This document shows, piece after piece, positions 20,056 through 28,642 of a DNA stretch of 64,000 nucleotides. Source of the stretch: Herbidospora cretacea (lineage in GTDB: Bacteria; Actinomycetota; Actinomycetes; Streptosporangiales; Streptosporangiaceae); NCBI RefSeq assembly GCF_001570605.1, contig NZ_BBXG01000005.1, positions 124,001 through 188,000 on the forward strand, written 5' to 3'. The notes under the pieces are model-generated. The model did not search any database. It was not told the DNA's origin and worked only from the letters and a program-made list of their open reading frames with translations. Position 1 is the stretch's first letter. Each line of letters begins with the position of its first letter. The position numbers and the translations under genes were made by a program.

Positions 20056-21146
20056 ACCTCCGACGCTAGCGCGAACAGGCTCTCGTCGCCCCCGGGCGCC
20101 GCCATCAGCGACAACCCCAGCGGGCAGGAGTCGAGCAGGGTCACCGGCACGCTCAGCGCCGGCGCCCCCGCGATCGGCGCCAGGCACGTCAGCCGCAGCG
20201 TGGCGGCCCGCACCCGCGACGGCCGCCCGAGCTCGGGCGCGACGCCGGGCGCGCTCGGCAGCGCCATGACCGCCCCGTCGAGCAGGTCGAGCAGCCGCGC
20301 CCGCGCCTCGGCGACGTTCTTCGCGGCCAGGGTGACCTCCTCGGCCGTGAGCCGCTCGGCCCGCTCGAACCGCGCTTTCACCCCCGGCCCGAACTCGGGC
20401 CGGTTCGCCCGCACCCACTCGCCGTGACACTCCCACGCCTGCGCGGCCTGGGTGACCGCGAACGCGTCGGTGACGTCGAGCCCGAGCGGCGTCCGGTCGA
20501 CCGGCAGGCCGAGCCCCCGGATGGCCGGCGCCAGCGCCGCCCCCACGCGCGGCGACAGCTCGCTCCAGAGGTCGGCCGGCACCCAGAGCCGCTCGGGCGC
20601 CCTCACCTCGGGGCCGGGGTCGAGCAGCGCGTCGGCCGCCCATTCGAGCAGCGGCAGCTCCCGCGTCAGCAGTCCCGGCACGTCGTAGGAGGGCGCCAGC
20701 GGCACGATCCCCGCCCGGGGAGCCCGGGAATGGGTGGGGCGGAAGCCGTACAGACCGCAGAAGGAACCCGGGACGCGGACCGAACCGGCGGTGTCGGTGC
20801 CCAGCCCGAGATCGGCGCGGCCGCCGGCGACAGCCGCGGCCGACCCGCTCGACGACCCCCCGCACACCCGCCCCGGCGCGGCCGGGTTCTCGATCGCGCC
20901 GTAGTGCTGACTCGTCCCGCCGAGGCTCCAGGCGAGCTCGTCGGTGTGCGTCTTGCCCGCGAAGACACTCATGGCGCGCAGCCGCGACACGGCCTCCGCG
21001 TCCCGCTCGGCCGGTTCCCCCAGCAGATCGGGATGGCCCGCCCCGGTGGGCAGCCCCTCGACGTCGATGACATCCTTGACGGCCAGCCGAGGCCCGCCGG
21101 AACCCTCTGTTGCGACACCCCACGGTACGAACGGATCGATCGCCAT
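20052..21146 (-). CDS. amidase-signature family hydrolase
   Basis: A 364-residue amidase of the Ser-cisSer-Lys class. The catalytic Lys lies in LAVKDVIDVEG (about 21-31), and the glycine/serine motif is CGGSSSGSAAAVAGGRADLG with DTAGSVRVPGSFCGL following (about 94-130). It is shorter than GatA, lacks a C-terminal extension and is therefore not a tRNA amidotransferase subunit; it should hydrolyse a small amide or ester. It is translationally coupled to mtnA, a pairing I cannot explain. It begins 98 bases from the divergent AAA ATPase. Confidence 0.88.
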   Translation of the reverse strand: MAIDPFVPWGVATEGSGGPRLAVKDVIDVEGLPTGAGHPDLLGEPAERDAEAVSRLRAMSVFAGKTHTDELAWSLGGTSQHYGAIENPAAPGRVCGGSSSGSAAAVAGGRADLGLGTDTAGSVRVPGSFCGLYGFRPTHSRAPRAGIVPLAPSYDVPGLLTRELPLLEWAADALLDPGPEVRAPERLWVPADLWSELSPRVGAALAPAIRGLGLPVDRTPLGLDVTDAFAVTQAAQAWECHGEWVRANRPEFGPGVKARFERAERLTAEEVTLAAKNVAEARARLLDLLDGAVMALPSAPGVAPELGRPSRVRAATLRLTCLAPIAGAPALSVPVTLLDSCPLGLSLMAAPGGDESLFALASEV

Positions 21147-21244
21147 GTCTCACCTTCCTACGCGAGGCCGATTTCGCCCCCGTGTCCCACGCGTAAACGG
21201 ATAATGCGTCGACACCCTCCACGACAGATCGGGATCATTGACCC

Positions 21245-22315
21245 ATGACTCCGCTCGAGATGAAAGTGTGGGTAGACGACAGCGACAGCCCAGCTGACAT
21301 CATCGACGCCCTCGCCCTGTCCCCCTTCGCCACCGGGGCACAGCCGTGGGCCCAGACCGCCAGCGTCGAGAAGCTCCGCGACGACGCACCCCTGACCGCC
21401 TCCGGCGGCACCTTGGTGCGCGCCGCGTCGTCGGACGACGGCCCCGACTCCCGCCTGTACGAGGGCGAGGGCTGGACCATGCGCGTCGTCCGCTACAAGA
21501 GCGGCAGCGCGATGGTCGCGGTCACCGCCGTGACCGAAGACCTGGCCGCGGCCGTGGTGACCGAAACCGTGAAGGACGCCGCCGAACCGAAGCCGGTCGA
21601 CGACGACAAGGTGACGATGGGCTTCTTCTGGAAGTCCGAACACGGCCGCCGCCGCTCGACGAAGACGATCGGGGCGTCGGCGTGGGCTGACGTGCGGCGC
21701 AACTACCCCCGGCTGGCTTTGGGGAAGCTGGATTCTCTGATGGCGCTGCGGGGCGGGTCTGCTCCGGGTCGGCTGCTGCTGCTGCACGGCCCCCCGGGGA
21801 CGGGGAAGACGACGCTGCTGCGGACACTCGCGCGGGAGTGGCGGTCCTGGTGTCAGGTCGACTGCGTGCTCGATCCCGAGCGGCTGTTCAACGATCCGGG
21901 GTATCTGATGGAGGTGGCGGTCGGGTGCGACTGCCCTGACCACGACGAGAAGAAGTGGCGGCTTCTCGTGCTCGAGGACTGTGACGAGCTGATCCGGGCC
22001 GAGGCCAAGCTCTCCGCGGGGCAGGGGCTCTCCCGGCTTCTCAACCTGACCGACGGCCTGCTGGGGCAGGGCCGGGATGTTCTCGTGGCCGTCACCACCA
22101 ACGAGGACCTGCAGCGGTTGCATCCCGCGGTGGTGCGGCCCGGGCGGTGTCTGGCGCAGATCGAAGTGGGGCGGATGCAGCCCGATGAGGCTTCGGCGTG
22201 GCTGGGGTCCTCTGCGGGGGTGGGGCCCGGAGGGCTGACGCTGGCGGAGATGTTCGCGCTGAAGGCGGGGGTCGTGCCGGAGCAGGTTCCGGAGGAGACG
22301 GGCCTCTACCTGTAG
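21245..22315 (+). CDS. AAA-family ATPase with DUF5925-type N-terminus
   Basis: A 356-residue protein. The C-terminal half is an AAA domain: Walker A LLHGPPGTGKTTLLRTLARE (about 179-198), Walker B LLVLEDCDELI, sensor 1 VAVTTNEDL and an arginine-finger-like HPAVVRPGRC. The N-terminal 150 residues (DDSDSPADIIDALALSPFA, GWTMRVVRYKSGSAMVAVTAV) match the DUF5925 actinobacterial family. Cysteines in GCDCPDHDEKKW (about 223-234) could bind metal. Function unknown; such proteins are widespread in actinomycetes. The ATG has no obvious Shine-Dalgarno. Confidence 0.85.
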   Translation: MTPLEMKVWVDDSDSPADIIDALALSPFATGAQPWAQTASVEKLRDDAPLTASGGTLVRAASSDDGPDSRLYEGEGWTMRVVRYKSGSAMVAVTAVTEDLAAAVVTETVKDAAEPKPVDDDKVTMGFFWKSEHGRRRSTKTIGASAWADVRRNYPRLALGKLDSLMALRGGSAPGRLLLLHGPPGTGKTTLLRTLAREWRSWCQVDCVLDPERLFNDPGYLMEVAVGCDCPDHDEKKWRLLVLEDCDELIRAEAKLSAGQGLSRLLNLTDGLLGQGRDVLVAVTTNEDLQRLHPAVVRPGRCLAQIEVGRMQPDEASAWLGSSAGVGPGGLTLAEMFALKAGVVPEQVPEETGLYL

Positions 22316-22389
22316 CTTCCCGCGGTCGGTGGTAGCCGGCTCTGTCTCCTGTTTCGCGAGGAGAAGGGTCATGTCCGTCGCCTCCTGGT

Positions 22390-22660
22390 CTACCGGTAGG
22401 TGATCTGACCGGCCTGTTCCCGTTCGATCACCCGGTGCCAGGGGAAGCCGGGCGGGAGGGCGGTGCGCTCCAGGCGGACCGCGCCGGAACAGGAGACCGG
22501 CCGTGCCGTGGGCGACCAGCGCGACGCGACCGCCGGTCCAGTGCCGGTCGATCCATCGGCACAGCTCGCGGGGGTCGTGAAGGCCGACCTTCTCGGCGTG
22601 CCAGCCTTCGGGCGTGGGGGGCGCGCCCGGGCCCTGATAAATCAGCAGATTCCTCCGCAT
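22390..22660 (-). pseudogene. small hypothetical gene with an apparent frameshift
   Basis: The frame from ATG 22660 reads a plausible small protein (MRRNLLIYQGPGAPPTPEGW ... GRVALVAHGTAGLLFRR), then turns to low-complexity Pro/Arg text. Shifting one base near 22475-22485 gives a sensible C-terminus VRLERTALPPGFPWHRVIER followed by EQAGQITYR and a TAG at 22390-22392. Joined, the product would be about 90 residues. I do not recognise the family. Either the gene is broken, or there is a sequence error in this G+C-rich stretch. The long continuation of the original frame to 21158 is a shadow of the AAA gene. Confidence 0.5.
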
Positions 22661-22731
22661 ATCCGGAGCTTGGCGTGGTTCTGGTGGGGTGGCGTGAGTA
22701 GGGGCATGCTCAATCAGGTAAGGCTTGGATC

Positions 22732-23982
22732 ATGAGCGAGGCCGCCAAGATCTGTTCAGAGCTGATCCGCATCGACACGACCAACCCCGGCCCCGGGGAA
22801 CGGGAGGCGGCGGAGTACGTCGCCGGCCTGCTGGCCGAGGTGGGCCTGTCGCCCGTACTGGTGGAGAGCGCGCCCCGGCGGGCCAGCGTGATCTGCCGGG
22901 TGCCCGGCGATTCGCCCGACGCCCTGCTGATCCACGGGCACCTGGATGTGGTGCCGGCCGACCCGGCCGACTGGAAGATGCATCCGTTCAGCGGGGAGAT
23001 CGCCGACGGGTACGTCCACGGGCGCGGAGCCGTGGACATGAAGGGGTCGCTGGCGATGACGCTGGCGTGGGTGCGGCAGGGGGTGCGGCCTCGGCGGGAC
23101 CTCGTGCTCGCCTTTCTCGCCGATGAGGAGTCGACCGGGGAGTTCGGGTCGCGATACGTGGTCTCCGAGCACGCCGACCTGTTCGAGGGGTGTACGGAGG
23201 CTATCTCCGAGTCGGGCGGGTTCTCCGCGACGATGCCGTCCGGGGTGCGGGTCTACCCGATCGGGGTCGGGGAGCGGGGGACGGCGTGGATGAAGGTCAC
23301 CGCTCACGGGGTGGCGGGGCACGGGTCGAAGCCTCCCGTCGACAACGCGGTGGCGGAGATGGCGCGGGCGCTGGCCCGGGTGGCGGACTACGAGTGGCCG
23401 CTCCGCCTCACGCCCGCCGTGTCGGCGATGATCGCTGAGCTGTCCGACGTGCTGGGGATGCCGATCGACCCGGCGGACCTGTCCGCGGTGCCGCCGAAAG
23501 CGGCCGCACTGTTCAAGGGGACGATCAGGAATTCCACCAACCCGACGATGATGTCGGCCGGCTACAAGGTCAATGTCATTCCCGGGACCGCTGAGGCGGG
23601 AATTGACGGAAGATTCGTTCCGGGATTCAGGGAGGAATTCCTGGAGACCGTCGACCGGCTGCTGGGCCCGCGGATCACCAAGGAGTTCATCAACTTCGAG
23701 GACGCCCCGTCGGCGCCGATCTCCGGGCTGTTCGACGAACTGGGCGAGGCGATCAGGGCCGGCGATCCGACCGCCCGGCCGGTTCCCTATGTGATGACGG
23801 GTGGCACGGACGCCAAGTCTTTCGCCCGGCTCGGCATCAAAGGATACGGTTTCGCCCCACTCCTGCTTCCGGCGGATCTGGACTACTTCGGCCTTTTCCA
23901 CGGAGTGGACGAGCGCGTACCGGTCGAGGGTCTCGAATTCGGTGTTCAGACTTTGAATAGGCTACTGAATTCTCGCCATTGA
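22732..23982 (+). CDS. M20-family metallopeptidase (ArgE/DapE-like)
   Basis: A 416-residue dizinc hydrolase of the M20 family. Metal ligands are visible in order: His in LLIHGHLDVVP (about 64-74), Asp in GRGAVDMKGSLAM, the catalytic/ligand Glu pair in ADEESTGEFGS, and His in GVDERVPVEGLEF region (LFHGVDE). The dimerisation domain is inserted between (KVTAHGVAGHGSKP to VIPGTAEAGIDGR). Substrates of such enzymes are N-acyl amino acids or dipeptides; this one cannot be assigned. TAAGG about 8 bases upstream of the ATG is the likely Shine-Dalgarno. It is the last gene before the Fxs island. Confidence 0.9.
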   Translation: MSEAAKICSELIRIDTTNPGPGEREAAEYVAGLLAEVGLSPVLVESAPRRASVICRVPGDSPDALLIHGHLDVVPADPADWKMHPFSGEIADGYVHGRGAVDMKGSLAMTLAWVRQGVRPRRDLVLAFLADEESTGEFGSRYVVSEHADLFEGCTEAISESGGFSATMPSGVRVYPIGVGERGTAWMKVTAHGVAGHGSKPPVDNAVAEMARALARVADYEWPLRLTPAVSAMIAELSDVLGMPIDPADLSAVPPKAAALFKGTIRNSTNPTMMSAGYKVNVIPGTAEAGIDGRFVPGFREEFLETVDRLLGPRITKEFINFEDAPSAPISGLFDELGEAIRAGDPTARPVPYVMTGGTDAKSFARLGIKGYGFAPLLLPADLDYFGLFHGVDERVPVEGLEFGVQTLNRLLNSRH

Positions 23983-24006
23983 TCCTGGGCACGGTCACCG
24001 TATACT
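23979..24006 (+). promoter_or_regulatory. sigma70-type promoter at the left edge of Fxs locus 1
   Basis: TTGATC (23979-23984), a 16-base spacer and TATACT (24001-24006). The predicted transcript would start near 24013 and reach ATG 24049 after about 36 bases. Confidence 0.5.
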
Positions 24007-24048
24007 CGATGCGGAACCATCCCACTGCGCAAGATCAAAGGGAAACCG

Positions 24049-24255
24049 ATGCCCGAAAATCCCGGCGACCCCGCGGGACGGAACGGAGAAACGCCCCCAA
24101 CATTTTTGGAAAGAATGCTCCGTGCCAGCACCGACAGCGGTTGTCTTCCTCTCTGCGTGACCGTGGCGGCCCCCGCCCCACCCCTCCCGTCACCCTTGCC
24201 TGCCGGGGTGGCGCCCCTTGGCGGAGGGGCGGCCCGGCGGAGTTCCGCCCCTTAA
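24049..24255 (+). CDS. small peptide gene of unknown function
   Basis: A 68-codon frame with both a good promoter (TATACT at 24001) and an AAAGG-type Shine-Dalgarno 6 bases upstream of its ATG. It begins MPENPGDPAGRNGETPPTF, has a short helix-like LERMLRAS, two cysteines (CLPLC) and a Pro/Ala/Gly-rich end. It has no FxSxx ending, so it is not a standard Fxs precursor. It precedes Fxs locus 1 on the same strand. It could be another precursor peptide, a leader peptide or a chance frame; the C-terminal half looks low in information and may be misread. Confidence 0.35.
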   Translation: MPENPGDPAGRNGETPPTFLERMLRASTDSGCLPLCVTVAAPAPPLPSPLPAGVAPLGGGAARRSSAP

Positions 24256-24617
24256 CTTCCACCGCAGATCACGCCCCTATTCCAGCTCCGCGGCGTTCCG
24301 GTCGAGGAGTTGCGTCAGCACGACATCTCGTGTGGTACAAATTTCCTGCTGTCCCCTTGTCGAACAAGAGCGACCGCGCGGCGTCCGGAAAGACCACACC
24401 GGCTTGGCGTGGGCATATCTGGACACCAGCCATGCAGAACCCAGGAACATCCAGCTCCAAAGGCATGCCGCATTAAGCCCATCACGTGACCTTTTTGCGG
24501 GTATGTCTGAATCGCTCTCCCGGTCTTGGGGTAAGGCAACTCGGACCGGGGCGCTACTCCAAACGACGCGGTGGCACCGCATGCAGCCTCCGCCGCAGTC
24601 CTATCAAGGGGCCAGAA
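24256..24617. other. 362-base gap before fxsA1
   Basis: No convincing gene on either strand. Base composition is lower in G+C than the neighbouring coding DNA and frames are full of rare combinations. A minus-strand frame ending near 24277 (DVVLTQLLDRNAAELE) looks protein-like at its end only. May be a long untranslated leader or the remnant of a regulator gene. Confidence 0.5.
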
Positions 24618-24779
24618 ATGAACCACACCGGGACCGAAATCACCTCGGCAATCCTGAACCTCCACAACGAGCCGCTATCGGCCGTAGCCAAATGCAGCGA
24701 CCGCGAGCTGGCCGGGATGCGTGGACGGATCATCGGGGAGACGTCCCTGACCGTGGCAGCTTTCCAGGCCTCCATCTGA
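24618..24779 (+). CDS. fxsA: variant FxsA-type cyclophane RiPP precursor ending FQASI
   Basis: A 53-residue peptide directly upstream of the FxsB-type radical SAM gene. The leader (ITSAILNLHNEPLSAVAKCS, then DRELAGMRGRIIG) resembles FxsA leaders, with a leucine-rich LxxxPLSA segment. The C-terminus is F49-Q50-A51-S52-I53. The family is defined by F-x-S-x-x-COOH; here the residue two after Phe is Ala, with Ser one later. FxsB-type enzymes join the Phe ring to the side chain of the residue two positions on, so this core is a non-canonical substrate. AAGGGG lies about 6 bases upstream of the ATG. The gene ends 24 bases before fxsB. Identification rests on position, size and the near-motif ending. 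Confidence 0.7.
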   Translation: MNHTGTEITSAILNLHNEPLSAVAKCSDRELAGMRGRIIGETSLTVAAFQASI

Positions 24780-24803
24780 GCCACCTCAACCCGGACGGAA
24801 TGA

Positions 24804-27086
24804 ATGTCAGGGCACCATCTTGCCCTTCGCCAATTCGTGGTGAAGGTGCACACCCGCTGCGATCTCGCATGCGACCACTGTTATGTGTATGAGCATGCCG
24901 ATCAGTCGTGGCAGCAGAAACCCAAGGTGGTCCCGCCCGAAACCATCACCCGCATCGCGGAGAGAATCGCCGAACACGCGAGACGCCGCAGTCTGAGCGA
25001 GGTCTCGGTCATTCTTCACGGCGGCGAGCCGCTTCTGGCAGGCCCGGAGCGGCTCGACGAAATCATTACCATCCTGACCGACCAGATAAATCCGGCAGCC
25101 ACCCTCAGGGTGAAAATTCACACGAATGCCGTGCTGCTGAGCGAACGATATCTCAAGGTATTCGAGAAGCACGCCGTCCAGATCGGCATATCCCTCGACG
25201 GCGACCGCGAGGCGAACGACCGTCATCGCCGCTACGCCAACGGACGCAGCAGTTACGACCTCGTGGTCAAGAGCATCGGACTGCTGCAGCGGAACAATCC
25301 GGATCTGTTCAGCGGCATCCTCTGCACGATCGACACGAAGAACGACCCCATCCGCGTCTACGAGTCGCTCCTCCGCCTGAACCCACCGAAGATCGACTTT
25401 CTGCTTCCGCACGCCACCTGGGAAGAACCACCTCCCCGGCAGTCGCAGACCGACTACGCCGATTGGCTGTCGGCGATCTACGACCGCTGGGAGAAGGACG
25501 AGCGCCCGGTGCGGATCCGCCTCTTCGACTCGATCATCCGGACGACCTACGGAGAATCCAGTCTGAGTGAGGCCATCGGGGTGGAGCCGAGCAGCCTGGT
25601 CGTCATCGACACCGACGGCTCCTACGAGCAGGTCGACTCGTTGAAAGTCGCCTTCGACGGCGCACCCGCCACGGGTCTCGACGTCTTCCGCAACACCCTT
25701 GACGAGGTTGCGGGGCATCCGGGCATCAATGCCCGGCAGAACGGAATCGCAGGACTCTCCGCGGAATGTCAGGCGTGTCCTGTCGTGTCCAGTTGTGGAG
25801 GCGGACTCTATCCCCATCGATTCCGCGCCAACTCCTTCGACAACCCGAGCGTCTACTGCGCAGACCTCTTCAAACTGATCAGTCACGTTCGCGAGGCGAC
25901 GCTCATGCAGGCCCACCAGGTCCCTCGGAAGACCATCGAGTCGTTCGCCACCGGGTTCGGCGGTGACGCCGAGGTCCGCTCGCTCACCGAATCACAGGCC
26001 AGCATCCGCCGGATGCTGCTGAGCGACATCGGCTCGGCCGACCCGGAGACGCTGAGGACCCTGGACAGCCTCGAAGAGCTCTCCCCCGGTATGACCGACA
26101 CGGTCTTCGCGCACCCCTATGTGAGGGTGTGGGCGGTCGACTGCCTGCGCGGCAAGGCGCTCGTCGGCCATCTGCGCAACATCACCGCCGCCGTGGCCTT
26201 CCGGGCGGGGGCCCGCCTGAAGACCCGCGCCGAGGTGAAGGACGGGGCCATCCACCTGCCCACCGTCGGCACCCTGGTCACCGACCGCACCGACGGTTCG
26301 ATCGAGATCGACGGAGGCCAGGTCCGGCTCCTCGACGGAGACCGCGAATGGCGGCCCGTCCGCACTCTCACCTCGGGCGGTCATACCGTCGTCCTGGAGG
26401 ACGCCGACCCCTACCGTGACTGTCATCAATGGCCGGTGGCCGGGCGGCTGAGCTCTGACGAACTGGCCCGCTGGCAGGAGTCGTTCGACGCGGCGTGGCG
26501 GCTGATCGAGGCCGATTACCCCGAATACCTCCCGGGGCTCCGCGCCGGACTCACGACGATCGTGCCGCTCCGCCCTGATCCGGCCGGCGGTGACGTCAGC
26601 TCGGCCGCCCGTCACGCCTTCGGCTCCGTCGCCGCCGCGCTGCCCGCCGATCCCGCGACCTTCGCGCTCCTGTTGATCCACGAGTTCCAGCACGTCAAGC
26701 TGGGTGCGATCCTCGATCTGTTCGATCTCTACGACCAGAACGACCATCGGCGCTTCTACGCACCCTGGCGTCCCGACCCGAGGCCGCTCGAAGGGCTGCT
26801 TCAGGGCACCTACGCCCACATCGCCGTGGCCGACTTCTGGCGCCGGCGACGACACGTCGAACCCGACCCCGCCCACCACGAGTTCGCCCGCTGGCGGGCG
26901 CAGACCGCGGAGGCGATCGAAACACTCGCCGGCAGCGGCGCGCTCACCGAGTTGGGCGCCGATTTCGTGGCCCGGATGAGAGACACCCTCACGCCCTGGC
27001 TCGCCGAGGAACTTCCCCCTGACGTCGAGAAGCAGGCGCGGGTCGCCGCGGAGGCCCATTTGGAGGCCTTCCAGTCACAGTTGTGA
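24804..27086 (+). CDS. fxsB: FxsB-type radical SAM/SPASM cyclophane synthase fused to a HExxH domain
   Basis: A 760-residue fusion. The radical SAM domain has C19-x3-C23-x2-C26 (TRCDLACDHCYVYE), GGEPLL (about 73-78) and ISLDGDREANDRHR (about 129-142). A SPASM-like iron-sulfur region follows: CQACPVVSSCGGGLYPHRF ending in VYCADLF (about 318-355). From about 390 a second domain begins, with the HExxH metal motif H626-EFQ-H630 (LLLIHEFQHVKL) and YAPWRPDPRPLEGLLQGTYAH after it. FxsB enzymes form C-C cyclophane bonds in FxsA peptides; the HExxH part is proposed as an associated metal-dependent domain of unknown role. It lies between fxsA1 and fxsC on one strand. Confidence 0.92.
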   Translation: MSGHHLALRQFVVKVHTRCDLACDHCYVYEHADQSWQQKPKVVPPETITRIAERIAEHARRRSLSEVSVILHGGEPLLAGPERLDEIITILTDQINPAATLRVKIHTNAVLLSERYLKVFEKHAVQIGISLDGDREANDRHRRYANGRSSYDLVVKSIGLLQRNNPDLFSGILCTIDTKNDPIRVYESLLRLNPPKIDFLLPHATWEEPPPRQSQTDYADWLSAIYDRWEKDERPVRIRLFDSIIRTTYGESSLSEAIGVEPSSLVVIDTDGSYEQVDSLKVAFDGAPATGLDVFRNTLDEVAGHPGINARQNGIAGLSAECQACPVVSSCGGGLYPHRFRANSFDNPSVYCADLFKLISHVREATLMQAHQVPRKTIESFATGFGGDAEVRSLTESQASIRRMLLSDIGSADPETLRTLDSLEELSPGMTDTVFAHPYVRVWAVDCLRGKALVGHLRNITAAVAFRAGARLKTRAEVKDGAIHLPTVGTLVTDRTDGSIEIDGGQVRLLDGDREWRPVRTLTSGGHTVVLEDADPYRDCHQWPVAGRLSSDELARWQESFDAAWRLIEADYPEYLPGLRAGLTTIVPLRPDPAGGDVSSAARHAFGSVAAALPADPATFALLLIHEFQHVKLGAILDLFDLYDQNDHRRFYAPWRPDPRPLEGLLQGTYAHIAVADFWRRRRHVEPDPAHHEFARWRAQTAEAIETLAGSGALTELGADFVARMRDTLTPWLAEELPPDVEKQARVAAEAHLEAFQSQL

Positions 27087-27224
27087 CATCCGAAGCCCCG
27101 AGGTGGACCATTGGGCTGGTTTTCATCAGACCGTATTTCGCTGCCTCCACCACCTACTCCGAACGGGCTCTACCGTTGCGTTGCGCGGGACGATAACGTC
27201 CGGAAATGGTAGGAGTTCACCGAC

Positions 27225-27410
27225 GTGATCCTTGATGACAGTGTCCTCGCCCAGCTCGGGGCCGATGCGTCAAGGATTGCCGACGGATTTCCTCCCTTTG
27301 TTCCTGGTTCGCTCAAAGGTGGATTTCGCCGTGATCTGGACGGGACGGAATCCACGGCTGAGAAATCAAGCCGCTCAAGGACTCACCCATCCGGGACCGG
27401 ATTCCTATAG
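27225..27410 (+). CDS. possible small gene between fxsB and fxsC
   Basis: A 61-codon frame starting with GTG 27225 after a TAGGAG sequence about 10 bases upstream (VILDDSVLAQLGADASRIAD, then GFPPFVPGSLKGG). The first 30 residues look protein-like, the rest is Ser/Arg/Thr-rich. No family recognised. The remaining DNA of this 345-base gap (27087-27224 and 27411-27431) shows no gene and is lower in G+C. It may equally be non-coding leader of fxsC. Confidence 0.3.
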   Translation: MILDDSVLAQLGADASRIADGFPPFVPGSLKGGFRRDLDGTESTAEKSSRSRTHPSGTGFL

Positions 27411-27431
27411 TGAGCAAGAGGAGGGAGGGGG

Positions 27432-28625
27432 ATGGCGCTGCAGTCGACTCCACGGCCACCCGGCCCCTATTTTTTCCTCAGCTATGCTCACACACCCAAC
27501 GGAGACCACAAGACGAACCGCTGGGTCGCCAAGCTCTTCAAGGACCTGTGCGACCACGTCCTCGAACTGACCAACCTGCCCGATCCCTCGATGGCGGGGT
27601 TCATGGACACCGGGCTGCTCACCGGCCATCTCTGGCATCAGCGATTAGCCGAGGCCCTGGCCACCTGCCGGGTCTTCGTCCCGCTCTACTCCCCGCGTTA
27701 CTTCGTCCGGCCGAACTGCGGACGGGAGTGGACGGCCTTCGTCCACCGGCTCGACCACCAGCCCGACGGCCCCCGTCCCGAGGCCATCATCCCCGCGCTG
27801 TGGACGCCGATGCAGGCGGACGCGCTGCCCCAGGCCGCCCGGTCGATCCAGTTCGTCCACCAGGACCTGGGAGCCCGCTACCGTGACGTCGGTTTCTACG
27901 GCCTCACCAAACTGACCGCGCGCCGGCCCCATTATCAGGTGGCCACCCTCGCCCTGGCCCAGCGCATCGTCGAGGTGGGCGAGAACATCCGGGTCGAGCC
28001 GATCGAGCCGCTCGACTTCCTCTCGCTCAACAACGCCTTCGAAGACTTCGACGCGGCTCAGGGGCTCACCCTCACCATCGTCGCGCCGCGCCGGGAGTCC
28101 CTCCCCCCGGGCCGCAACCCACACTTCTACGGACGTGTGCCCGAGGAGTGGAATCCCTTCCGCAGCGAGGAACAGCCCCGGTCTCTGTGGTCCTATGCGG
28201 TGGAGCTGGCCACGGCACAGGGATTCCGCCCGGAGATCGGATCCCTGTACGACTTCACCCCTGATCTGCTCACCGGCAAACAACCCACGGGTCCGGGCGT
28301 CATGATCATCGACCCGTGGGCGCTGGACGATCCCGACTGCCTGGCCGCGCTGGCGGCCTTCGACCAGGCCGAACTCCCCTGGGTCAGCGTGATCATCCCG
28401 TGGAACCTCGACGACGCCGAGACCGCGTCGCACGAGCCCCGATTGAAAGCCGCTCTGCAGGCGACGCTCAGCAAGCGATGGTCCGATCTGGCCACCGAGT
28501 CGATCGACCATTTCTCGAACTTCCGGCGGGCCTTCCCGGACGCGCTGAACCGGGCGGGCAATCAGTTCCTGAGAAAGGCCACGCCGTATCCCCCGAAAGG
28601 CAGCAACCCGGAAAGCACAGACTGA
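27432..28625 (+). CDS. fxsC: TIR-like protein FxsC
   Basis: A 397-residue protein with an N-terminal TIR-like domain: PYFFLSYAHTP (about 11-21), the loop PDPSMAGFMDTG, CRVFVPLYSPRYFVRPNCGREW (about 77-98, in two parts) and later QFVHQDLG. A second domain (about 195-390: LTLTIVAPRRESLPPGRNPHFYG, GPGVMIIDPWALDD, LPWVSVIIPWNLDD) is the FxsC C-terminal type. Whether it cleaves NAD is not evident: the usual TIR catalytic Glu would lie near GREWTAF (Glu97), which is present. AGGAGGGAGG immediately precedes the ATG region. It is followed 17 bases later by fxsT, suggesting an operon. Confidence 0.85.
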   Translation: MALQSTPRPPGPYFFLSYAHTPNGDHKTNRWVAKLFKDLCDHVLELTNLPDPSMAGFMDTGLLTGHLWHQRLAEALATCRVFVPLYSPRYFVRPNCGREWTAFVHRLDHQPDGPRPEAIIPALWTPMQADALPQAARSIQFVHQDLGARYRDVGFYGLTKLTARRPHYQVATLALAQRIVEVGENIRVEPIEPLDFLSLNNAFEDFDAAQGLTLTIVAPRRESLPPGRNPHFYGRVPEEWNPFRSEEQPRSLWSYAVELATAQGFRPEIGSLYDFTPDLLTGKQPTGPGVMIIDPWALDDPDCLAALAAFDQAELPWVSVIIPWNLDDAETASHEPRLKAALQATLSKRWSDLATESIDHFSNFRRAFPDALNRAGNQFLRKATPYPPKGSNPESTD

Positions 28626-28642
28626 CGGCCGCGGAGGTCCCG

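Noticed and set aside
24269-24665. Minus-strand frames in the gap before fxsA1
   Set aside because: Only short protein-like fragments, no ribosome-binding sites, and no recognisable family.
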